Below, piece after piece: positions 11,010 to 20,505 of a stretch of 64,000 nt of DNA. The notes beneath the pieces are model-generated. The model made no database searches and was not told where the DNA came from. It worked only from the letters and a program-made list of their open reading frames with translations. The DNA is from Capitella teleta (Eukaryota > Annelida > Polychaeta > Capitellidae). The stretch lies in NCBI GenBank assembly GCA_000328365.1, contig KB295623.1:304051-368050 (forward strand). The letters run 5' to 3'. Made by a program: the position numbers and the translations under genes. Each line of letters starts with the position of its first letter. The stretch's first letter is position 1.

Positions 11010-14000
11010 ATGCCGGAGTCATACAACATGACTTCCTACCTCAAAGATTCAGACCGGACGGATTCTCTGCCAGCAATCCGCAGATCCACGGCATGGGATG
11101 CCCAGCCCCCTCGCAGGATCGCCGTGGACACTGAGACGTACCGGACTGACAGGAATGCCCGCCTTCACTCCGGATACCATCGCTATGAGGATCCGGTTTA
11201 CGCTCCGAGACCTCCGTCGCCGAGTCGGGACTGCCACCGGAGGCAAATGTGTGAAGTGAGTGCATGAATTAATTAGGGTATAATTATATTTGTAGTAATT
11301 GAATGATTGACAACATGCCATATTGTTTAATTATGTGACACGAAGAGATGGGTTTTCCTCGCTGTTCATTTGTTTTCAGTAATGTGAACTTCAAATTATG
11401 TAACATGGTATCAAACCATTCATTGCCATGGTAACAATGACAAATATATTCTCAAACCTGCAATTTAGTATACGTACAGTCACATTGTACATGCATACAT
11501 GTCATGAATTACGATCATGTATGAATCCATACACATACACTGCAGGTAATTTTAATCATGTTTAATCATCAAATGATCCTAATTCCCATCATGCATTTAA
11601 TAAACTTTGGTTAATTCAGTCAATACTAGTAATCTATAGAAAATACATGCAATCAGTTTATTGTCCTGTGTTCGCTACACAAGGAAAACCACAAAGAGAC
11701 ATATTTATGGTCAAATCAGCTTGAAGAATGTTGTCCTTCTATTTCTCAGGTTCAGGATCAAACACATTTCTACAGAGAAGAAATTGCCAAAAAAGACCGA
11801 CTAATTGCTCAATTAACCAGGTCTGATTCCTTTAAATTTGATAAAAAGTTTTCACCAAACTAACCATGTTTTCAGCATGCCAGATACTCCTCGAGGAAAA
11901 ATGTTCGACACTGCCAAGGTTAGTCAACATGAGATTGAAACGAAAGTGCGTTATGATTTAACAAATCAGTGGAATCATAACGCACCTATATTGATGTAAA
12001 CAGCAACAACGCAACAAAGGGTTCCACAGAACTAATCAATAAACGCCGAGGAAACAATTCTGAGGCAGGGAGAGAAGGGTTCTATAGTATCCATTATATC
12101 GATTTAGTCATGTTTAAAAAAAAAGTGAACGGAAATTAATGATCACGGATAAACTTTTCCTCTCTGTTATTCACAGGTCGAAGAATTCTACTGCAATGAC
12201 AGATTTTGCGAGTCTGTAAACTTAAAAAGCGAAACGGCGGGCTTGAGGGTAAAAATTGACAGCCTTCAATCTCACGTGAGTTGTCCACTTTTGCTGCATT
12301 AGTTGTAAATATAATGAATTATCAAAAATTAGATTCGAGATTTAGAAGTTCAGCTGGAAACCCGAGACGAAAAAATGCGCGAGTTGAAGCATCACGCGGA
12401 AGCAGCACGGGAAGGAGAAGCCAAGCAGACCGCCATCGTACAGAGCTTACGACAAAAAATCGTCGAATACGAAACAACATACGGATGCATAGAGGGAGCA
12501 GCAAACCGAAGCGAACATGCGATCAGTACTCTGCAAAGAGACAGCCAAGTTCAGCAGGAGAGAATTATTGACTTAGAATCAAGGATCAAGTCGGTTTAAT
12601 TTAGTTACAAAATAATCAAGTGTTATATTGATTATTATGCAGAGATCTACTCCGTGAGAAAGATGAGGCTCTTGGTAATCGACACACACACGAGAGGCAG
12701 ATGAATGAGGTGATTGCCAAGATCAACACCGTACTCAATATCGACGGATCTTACTCATCTGAGTATCTCTCGGATATCTCAACACGGGTATGTGTTCAAT
12801 AACCGATGAGATACCCTATAGAGTGATTATTTTTTTGTTTTTCTAATATCAGTTGTCAGATTTGGTTCATGAGAATTCTTCTCTGAGAAGCAAGTTTGCT
12901 TCGATGCGTGAACATTTGGAGAACGCTCAACTGGAGCACAAGGCCAGCCGTGAAACCATTCTGCGTCTCGTGTCAGAGGCTGAGCGAGAACAGAAATCTT
13001 CAAACAAATACTGCATGGAGATGGACTCCCTCCGACAGGAGAGGGAGGATGCTCGTTCACAGGCTCATGCTTATCAAAGAGAGATTGAACTTCTGAAGGA
13101 ACGACTCGATGCCAGCAATCACTCTTGGCAAGTTACGCGCCGAGAATTGGAAGAGAAGGAAGCGAGATACTCAGACAATGACACAAGATTGCGAGATCAT
13201 GAGCTGGCAGTTCGCAACGCTGAATCCGCCTTCAAAGGATTCAAACAGCTCATGGCAGACATCCTCTCGGATAGTGTGGTTTCAGTGGAACCTTACGAGG
13301 AATGCATTAGAGACCGCGCTAAGTGGTTGGCGCACTCTGTAAAAGACAAATCAGCTGTGAGTTATATTTTGCGTACAAGTTAGCAGATCTTAAAACACGT
13401 ATTACCTTCCAGCATATTGACCTACTTGAAGGCAAAGTAAGAGAACTGAGCTCTCAACTGGAGTCTCAGTGCGATCTTCACAGATCAGCCGACTCGAAAT
13501 CAAGAAGAATTGAGAAGGATTTCTTGGATCTAGAAGAGAGGCTGCGTCGTGCGGAGAGTGAGCTCGCTGCTGGAGAAGCCCTGCGTGATGGATTACGCAT
13601 TGACAAGGAGAGAGTAAGTACCCAGCTCACAAGACATTCATGCACTCAGTACATCTCCCAGTACATGAAATTCCTCGAGACGATCAGCCAAGCGATGAAG
13701 ATGGACTCGCTGACCATCGACATGGGCATTGACGGTTGCACAGATGCCATCCTTGCCAGGGCTGACCAGTTGGTTCGCCATGAATATGATGGCATCACCG
13801 ACAAGAAGACGCAGCTGTACAACATGCAGCGTAAAATGAAGACGATGAAGGAGCAACTGGACAGCAAGGAGCTGCACATGGAACTCATGCGCAAAAAGGT
13901 CGCCAACTTGGAGGAGCGTCTGGCAGGAAGGAGTGATCTGGAACGCGAGAAAGACGAAGACATCATCAAGAACCGTAAACTTGTGAAACTAGTTGAAAAA

Positions 14001-14722
14001 TACAAAGTGGAATTGAACGAATGCCGTCTGGAAATCAGAGACCTTAAAGCGCAGTTGTTGCAGTCTTCAGAAATAAGGGTAAGGATTTGGGTATAATGTC
14101 AACTAACTTAACGAACTTTGACCCACAGGCTAGAACCATGGAGACGGAACACCTACTGGAAGAACTCGAAGGCAAGGTTGGGCAACTTGAGAGAATCCGT
14201 GAGAAACAGGCCAAGAAGATTATTGAGATGAAGGAGAATCTGCAGATGACGGAGTCAAAATACGGAGAGAAGACCTCCTCCTCCAACAACACGATCCACG
14301 CTCTGTCGAGCGAATTACGAACAACGAAATCCTCTCTGGAGGACATCAGCAACCGTGAACGTCAGGTAAGAAATGACAGCAAACATTACCAGGATACATG
14401 ATACGTCTTCCAGCTCCTTGATCTCCGAGCAGTCATGGCTAGGATGCTTGGGCTGGATGTCAACATGCTAGCAGTGCCAGACTACGAAATCATCTCCCGA
14501 TTGGAGAAGCTGATCCTGGCCAACCAGGCCAACACATCAACTGCCATCGCTCTGGATTGCGCCCTGGATGACATGCAGGACGGCTTCCGGTCTGGTTACG
14601 AAGACGCCTCTCGCGCCCTTGGAGCGACCAAAGCTGTCAAGAGTCACATCCACAAGACGAAGAACGTCAAAAGATCGCGTTCAGTTTCTCCAAACCGCAA
14701 GAGAGACCCACGAGCCTACTAA
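11010..14722 (+). CDS. CCDC170: CCDC170, microtubule/Golgi-associated coiled-coil protein
   Basis: Eleven exons join in frame to 842 residues: 11010-11255, 11750-11820, 11876-11918, 12177-12275, 12333-12589, 12643-12787, 12853-13356, 13413-13613, 13662-14078, 14129-14365 and 14414-14722. The protein is nearly all coiled coil. Diagnostic matches to human CCDC170 as I recall it are KASRETILRLVSEAEREQ, YMKFLETISQAMKMD, ARADQLVRHE, LDSKELHMELMRKKVANLEE and the C-terminal MLGLDVN...VPDYEIISRLEKL. Human CCDC170 binds Golgi-associated microtubules, and it is also found in ciliary datasets. The N-terminus (about 90 residues, proline- and arginine-rich) is not recognised. Several introns are only 48-57 bp. 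The 48-bp intron at 13614-13661 is a multiple of three without a stop. Confidence 0.93.
11422..11438. promoter_or_regulatory. X-box-like palindrome in CCDC170 intron 1
   Basis: ATTGCCATGGTAACAAT contains a near-perfect RFX half-site pair (TTGCC / GGTAAC) with the usual short spacer. It lies 167 bp into the first intron. Confidence 0.45.
11946..11985. promoter_or_regulatory. Perfect inverted pair of TCATAACGCAC in a CCDC170 intron
   Basis: GTGCGTTATGATT and AATCATAACGCAC are exact reverse complements, 13 bases each,14 bases apart, within the intron 11919-12176. This is the cleanest dyad of the recurrent motif described in the findings. Confidence 0.6.
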
Positions 14723-15267
14723 AGCGCCTCATTAAAGCAGCGGATTATTCATAACTTTTAAGTTCATTGGTGGTCTTACTCTTGATGTACGCCAGCACTT
14801 CTCATCCTTTCTGCACTTCATGTTGTCATCAATATTTGGCGTTCCGAATTTTGTAATAGAAAATGCACAAAATTATTTATTTATGGCAGAAAAAGAAAAA
14901 CTACCTTGAGAATTGTGCATACTTTATAGACTTGTTGAGCTTTTATTGTGTAGTCACAGCAACGGGTGTCATGTTATATGACCTACTTTATAACCAATTC
15001 CTCTGAATAATTATTAAGGGTTATTATTAATTTTATAGAAATTTCTGTCTGTTTAATAATTTTTTTCTTTCCATTTTTCTTAACCATATCATGTTACTAA
15101 AAAAAGAATCCGTACTAAAATATATATATATATATATATTTAAGTTTATATTTACTAAGTCAATAAAGTTACATTCTCCACAGCGGGTATGCAATTTTAG
15201 AACTGAATTAAATTAAACTAAAATTAACGTTCTAGGCATAATTCAGTTTTTATTACAGATCACAGTT
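14723..15267. other. Convergent 3' ends
   Basis: This interval separates the stop codons of CCDC170 and the minus-strand glycoprotein gene. It contains ATTAAA just after the CCDC170 stop, an AATAAA near 15164 (+), a short TA microsatellite near 15120-15140 and, on the minus strand, AATAAA at about 15248-15253 for the glycoprotein gene. No other gene is seen. Confidence 0.6.
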
Positions 15268-16446
15268 TTATATCTGCGTGTACAGCGCACAATCCTCACA
15301 GCATGACAGAGCGGAACAAACTCTGTATTTCTGAGCACAAACTACCAAGAACGCTAAAGTTGTTAACAAAAAGAAAGCGATGGCACACCAAGCGAAAGCA
15401 ACTTCACGCGTCATCCATGGTGGATAATTGCTTAGCGAGAAATTCTTCAATCGCATGGAAAGAGAAGCATTTGTACTGGGAGTCAAATTCACTTCAGCAG
15501 GATTCTGACTTGGAGATGAAAGCTGAGATGCATTAGAAGCTGTAGAGTTCAGTCCATCTAGCGTCGTAAGCAGAGGTTCTCTGCTACTCATGGTCACAGA
15601 AACCGAGCTATTGGTACTATTAGCAACAGTTGAATTCTTTACATTTGAGCTAGCAAATGAAGAATTCAGATTAGTGACGGTGGAATCCGGTCCAACTGTT
15701 GGTTCTGAAGATGCTTGTGTTGAATTAATGATCGCCGCTAGTGGAGATGGTGACGTATTGCTGGTTGAGTTGGATTGAGCAGTGGGAGGAGTAGGTTCAG
15801 ATGATGTATCAGCCAACAGACCTGCTTTCCTTAATCTTTCCATCAGAGTCTCCACAGGATATCCGTAAGATTTCGCATAGTGAAGCAGAGCGGTTAGATT
15901 AGAATCGGGTAAAGTTGTACTTGAGTCCACGGAGCGAGTGAATGGAACCGGCACTGGGTCAGATTTGCTTGTGGCAGTTGTAGCTGTGCTTGTTGGAGGT
16001 ACTGACGAAGTATCTGGCTTTTCATCACTGATTTGAGAATTGACGATTTGTGATATTTGATCAAAGAAGTTTTTGGCGCTGTCTGAGTTAAACAACGATA
16101 CATGTTGTTTGTCAGACGGCACTTTCAGTGGGTCTTCTGTCTCTTTCAGGTAGGCAACATTTTTTCTATCATATGTTTGAATTGGTTGCAAGGGAAGCCC
16201 AATGGCTGCTGCATCATTTTGATAATGTGCTGCCCTGATTAAATCCTCTTGGTCGATTGCAGATCCTACACACACAAAAAAAAACCTTGGCAAGTTTTAG
16301 CTGTATTCAAGAGAATTTTGAAAAAGAAACACAAGTTCCTGCAGCAATACTAACAAGAGAATAATAAATGAATGAAAATAATTCTAACCGAGATAAAAAC
16401 TTGACATGAACAGAATGAGGACGCATCTTTTCTGATGAAGATCCAT
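15268..16446 (-). CDS. Mucin-like type I membrane glycoprotein, unrecognised
   Basis: Exons 16446-16389 and 16265-15268 join in frame to 351 residues. Exon 1 gives a signal peptide (CVLILFMSSFYLG). The mature ectodomain (about 20-300) starts with a compact stretch (DQEDLIRAAHYQNDAAAIG) and then becomes Ser/Thr/Asn-rich with many N-x-S/T sequons and ST-rich runs, typical of a heavily glycosylated stalk. A single membrane span (FAWCAIAFFLLTTLAFLVVC) near 315-335 is followed by a short cytoplasmic tail with four cysteines (VCSALSCCEDCALYTQI). I do not recognise the family. An X-box-like palindrome lies 70 bp upstream of the start, so a ciliated-cell role is conceivable but unproven. Confidence 0.8.
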
Positions 16447-16515
16447 TCGGTGAAGAATAATAAATCCATTGATTTCAAAGCATGATTTCAAAAGTGAAGA
16501 AACTAGATCCCTGTT

Positions 16516-16529
16516 GTTGCCATGGATAC
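16516..16529 (+). promoter_or_regulatory. X-box-like element upstream of the glycoprotein gene
   Basis: GTTGCCATGGATAC matches the RFX X-box with one or two mismatches in the right half. It lies 70 bp before the ATG of the minus-strand glycoprotein gene. Confidence 0.45.
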
Positions 16530-16740
16530 GACATCATGCAGACAGTGATATTACTCTGCATGAATGAAGCATAGATGTAAATACTATGATATTATAATTT
16601 ACCAAAGCTAAATAAAAATATATTGATTGATTTAAATGATGTTGATTAGAAATTACTCAAGACCCCAGTACATGAGACAGAGATTTGGTTGAAAGTTACT
16701 GCATGCAAGCAGTCTGAATAAAGTTGCTTTACTTACATTG

Positions 16741-16791
16741 CATTTTCAATTAACCAATCGCAATAATATTGCGATTGGTTAATTGAAAATG
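16741..16791. repeat. Perfect 24-bp-arm hairpin
   Basis: The 24-base arm beginning CATTTTCAATTAACC is followed by AAT and then its exact reverse complement. The loop of three bases is too short for a typical pre-microRNA, so a young hairpin-type miniature element or cruciform-forming palindrome is more likely. Confidence 0.85.
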
Positions 16792-17369
16792 AAATTATAA
16801 TAAAAAGAATGAAAAATAAAAAGAATGAAAACCCAAGAAATATTTATATCAACTATAATTATATAATACTGAAAGATTTTCAAATTGAAATATTTGGATG
16901 GTAGCATAATTGTAATACAAGAATTTAGTTTGTACAACACGTGTACAATAATGTCCCGTGGTTGCTATAATCTCTGTTCCTTCTTTTCTCAAAACATGGC
17001 CTATTTTTTGTTTTTGCGTCTTCTTCTAATGTCCCCCAGGAGCGTGTTTTGCATTCGCATTCCTCTATTATACTATGTTCAATATAAACATCGAACAAAC
17101 CTGAGACATTACATTTGTGATAGCTTAGGAAGATTAATTGAAAAAACAAGCACTATTAATCACCTGAAATAAAAACACACAAAAACAGTTTTACTCTTTA
17201 GAAGTTTGTACAAGAAATTAGGAGTAAAACAAACTTAACATAACAAAAAAATTGACTCAAAAGTCATTTTGAAGTAACTAAAAGTGTGTGCAAATTATTT
17301 AGATGTAATCAATTATAATATACTCACGTAATTTACTCCATGCATCATCTGTCTTTTGGGAGAAGAACA
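16792..17369. other. Interval between glycoprotein and HTD2 genes
   Basis: No supported gene. ORFs of 74 and 95 codons overlap on opposite strands at 16885-17172 and have neither similarity nor splice context. The sequence probably holds the HTD2 3' untranslated region (minus strand) and the glycoprotein 5' flank. Confidence 0.5.
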
Positions 17370-18373
17370 TCAACACTTCCGTTTATTACGACCTATTTCA
17401 AAGAGGGAAATAAAAGAACATTGATGGAACATTTCACGCTGTTCCACCTGCTCTGAGCCGTCGTCTTGGGTTGTGAACAACTTGTACGTGAAGTGACCTT
17501 TCCTTCCATTTCGTTCACTTAGTTCGCAATATATAGTGATTTCTTCATCAGGATAAGCTGCAAATTAATTTAATCCATATGTTAACAGAATGAAGAGATA
17601 GTGAAATACCAGGAGCGAGGTATTTGATATCCATTCCCATGAGAATAGTTCCAGTGCCGGGGAAGATGGTTCCCATTAAACCACTAACCAGGCTGAAAAG
17701 AAAAAAAACATCCATAAATTTATAATTATTCATTCTAAGAAATCTGAAGTGATTACTAAGCGCATGTTGTCAAATTAATTTATTAAGGTAGAAACCCAGA
17801 TGCTCCATTAGAGTATAATTTTAGACTTATTATTTTGGCAAGTCACTTGAACTTTGAGTTATTGAGGTTTTACTGCACTAACATTAGTGATATATAGACT
17901 GATTATATACTTGTCTTAGAACGTACATGATTATACATGTTATTGATAACATATACCTCTTAATAATTATATATTGTGTGACCATACATAAAGTACTAAA
18001 TGATGCTCAATTATTAGTACAGTCAGCAGAGACAGAACTCCTCGGTTTATACTTACGATACAACCATCAGCCCATGACAAATCGGCTTTTTAAAGCGCGT
18101 CCCAGCAGCAAATTCAGCGTCCAAGTGGATTGGATTTGTATCAAGCGAGATCTCGGAGAATGACTGGATATCTTGCTGTGTGAATGTTTTGCTCAGAGAG
18201 GCGCTGTCTCCCACTTTGAGGGCACACCCGCGGTAACCGTGATGAGAGGCTGATCTCTTTCCACTGGCATCAACACCATTGCACACATCCAATTTGCCGG
18301 CTGCCAAAATTCTGCTACTCAAAGTTACAGCACTTTGATTCCTGAATTTCGAAATGACAGTTCTTAGTAGCAT
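17370..18373 (-). CDS. HTD2: Mitochondrial (R)-3-hydroxyacyl-thioester dehydratase, HTD2/MaoC type
   Basis: Exons 18373-18057, 17692-17610 and 17557-17370 join in frame to 195 residues. The first about 50 residues look like a mitochondrial presequence (MLLRTVISKFRNQ, no acidic residues early). The hotdog/MaoC domain begins at VGDSASLSKTFTQQDIQSFS and carries the hydratase-2 motif DTNPIHLDAEFAAGTRF with its catalytic Asp and His, followed by PICHGLMV. LMGTIFPGTGTILMGMDIKY matches the human HTD2 segment ALLGTKMPGPGCVFLSQEI as I recall it. The enzyme performs the third step of mitochondrial fatty-acid synthesis, dehydrating 3-hydroxyacyl-ACP. The C-terminal 25 residues do not resemble human HTD2, so the last exon end is less certain. 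A TCATAACGC motif lies about 190 bp upstream of the start. Confidence 0.85.
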
Positions 18374-18928
18374 ATTGATTGTAATCTATGAGATGTATCC
18401 CGATTTAGTGTTATTGAAAATACTCTCAGCAACGCATAAATGAGAGGTAACAGAAGAAAATTGTGACTTTCTGAACGAATAAACTTGAAGTTGAGTCGGG
18501 CGTTGATCTCACCGGAAGTGGTGCTTTATGATCTATGATGAATTAACAAACTGCGAATGACGCAGTCATAACGCTGAATTGGACTCGCGCTGATTCATTT
18601 TGATAATTTTATTAATTTCAACCTATATTTCACTCTGATTAATTATGATTTAATCTCTGCTCCGAGGCTGATTGTGCAGAATTTCAAGAGTCCTGACACT
18701 AAAGGTCTGTAGTAATTTGGCCTGAGCTCAGTGACCTCTGAGAGAGTTAGTGACCTTGCAGCGATGTTCTTGGGTCGCTTGACTCATGGTCTGCGAATCT
18801 TCGCATCGATGACAGCCAGAAGAGGCCAAAACTATATATTATATTTTATTATTAATAGTCTCACTGCCTTGACCGGGATTACACTATAATTACCGATCCA
18901 TAATTATGCCAACTCACTTAGGGTTAAG
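18374..18928. other. Divergent interval upstream of HTD2 and the 18929 ORF
   Basis: Short non-coding interval between two start codons facing away from each other; likely holds promoters for both. A TCATAACGCTG copy occurs at 18566-18576. No other structure was noted. Confidence 0.45.
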
Positions 18929-19372
18929 ATGTTGATCGTCGTCGTTTCCAACAATCCATTATTCCTTTTATACATATCTGCAGTTTGTATTCTGGCGTGC
19001 GAATTCCAGATATCTCAACGTTTAGCTAATGCCAGATCAAATACAAATTGTCAACCAGATAATGAAAACGATTCCTTGTTATTAAACACCATTGTTTCCA
19101 TGCCCTCAATTGATGGCTTCTGGTGCTCCTCAAATACATTCGCTTGTGGTGGTTGTAATGCACTACATGCTGGGTATGAACTGGTATCTCTTGGATCCAC
19201 CGAAGAGAATGTGGTGGCGTACATTTGTGGTTTTGTATCTCCCAATCATGATCTCGCTGTTATGAGAAAATTTAAAGAAAACTATGATCAGTCCGCCGGA
19301 CATTTTCAAGTCTTCTTCACCCCAAGCCGAGAAAAACTAAAATCGAGATGTTTCTCAAAAATGAATTTATGA
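18929..19372 (+). CDS. Small single-exon secreted-type protein, unrecognised
   Basis: An uninterrupted 147-codon frame starts with a hydrophobic segment (PLFLLYISAVCILACEF) that could act as a signal peptide or anchor. The rest has six or so cysteines, including the cluster WCSSNTFACGGCNALH. No family is recognised. The length is well above chance for this base composition and no better frame overlaps it, but there is no homology or splice evidence, so it could also be an exon of a larger gene or a fortuitous frame. Confidence 0.4.
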   Translation: MLIVVVSNNPLFLLYISAVCILACEFQISQRLANARSNTNCQPDNENDSLLLNTIVSMPSIDGFWCSSNTFACGGCNALHAGYELVSLGSTEENVVAYICGFVSPNHDLAVMRKFKENYDQSAGHFQVFFTPSREKLKSRCFSKMNL

Positions 19373-20505
19373 TGTCATAAGAAAACTTAAATTGTTAACA
19401 AAATCACGTCCATGCACTTGTTCATACAATTCTTTCTGAATATTATACATTGATAATTATCCATCACCGAAAATGAGTTGAAGAAAGACAGAAAATTGGC
19501 CTTTTGAAGATGAAATCATTAATTCATCCTTCATGAAATATTGTCCTCGCAATATAATTATATGTATATCAGTTGGTAATGTCATAGCCGCCATAGATAC
19601 ATGTATATACCAAAGACTTGAAGCAACAACGTGAAGTGTCAACGCGTAACAGTTGCGCGCATCGAGGCGACCTCGCTGCGCGTCACACTTCGCTGCGTTC
19701 CGGTTTTTCTTATCTGCGGGCCCGATTGGAGCTTCTGCCCTAATGAATTTTCTGTGACTGCGCCGACATGGTGAAATGATAGAGCGACCATCAGCCCATT
19801 TTATGCGCCACTGTGTGCAGTGTATTCCTGCACAAGCGCCTACGATCGTATGTCATTATGCATTCATTGGACACCGATGTCTACATTGCGTCCCGCGGCA
19901 CGGCTCACTTATCGATTGCTCTGTCACGTTTGGTCAGAATAACATTGCATCAGACTGAGTGCACATGCACTTTGGACCTTCGGCGGGTGTGTGGTTCATG
20001 TATTGGTGTGCAGTGTATCAGACATAACATCATTATTAAATCCAAATGAACCAGAAAAATGAGAAAAACGACATTTTATTAAATCGAAGAAGTTCATATC
20101 AGCGGCAGACACAGCGACCATTTTGTACCTAATTATGAAAGCTCAACAGTGTGCTGTGTTGCGCAACTTGAATTTCCTTTAAATATCACAAGAGTCAACA
20201 TTGCAGCCGAATAAAAGGCGAGATTTCTGCATAGCGAGGGGGGAAGGAGGAGGGAAGGGAGCTGTAGCACACCAAGGGAAGAAGGGGGTTGTAGCACACC
20301 CTGTTTAAGTCCTAATTAACTCTAGGGAGCTGTAGCCGATCGTTTTGCGACCAACGGAATAATAAATCTTTGAATCACATGACTGCGTGCATGGGAAAAA
20401 AGGGAAATTTGACTAGCACGTGATCCGTTTCTTTAATATTTTTGATTCGTCCAAACGTAGCACCGATGAAATGGAATGCAGGGGAACTAGAAAATGAAGC
20501 AGCTC
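19373..20505. other. Interval between the 18929 ORF and the CEP170 3' end
   Basis: No convincing gene. A GC-richer patch at about 19640-20000 gives two short overlapping ORFs without support. The CEP170 3' untranslated region runs into this interval from the right; its likely polyadenylation signal AATAAA is read on the minus strand near 20075-20080. A purine-rich repeated stretch (GGGAAGGAGGAGGGAAGG and related) lies at 20235-20290. Confidence 0.5.
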
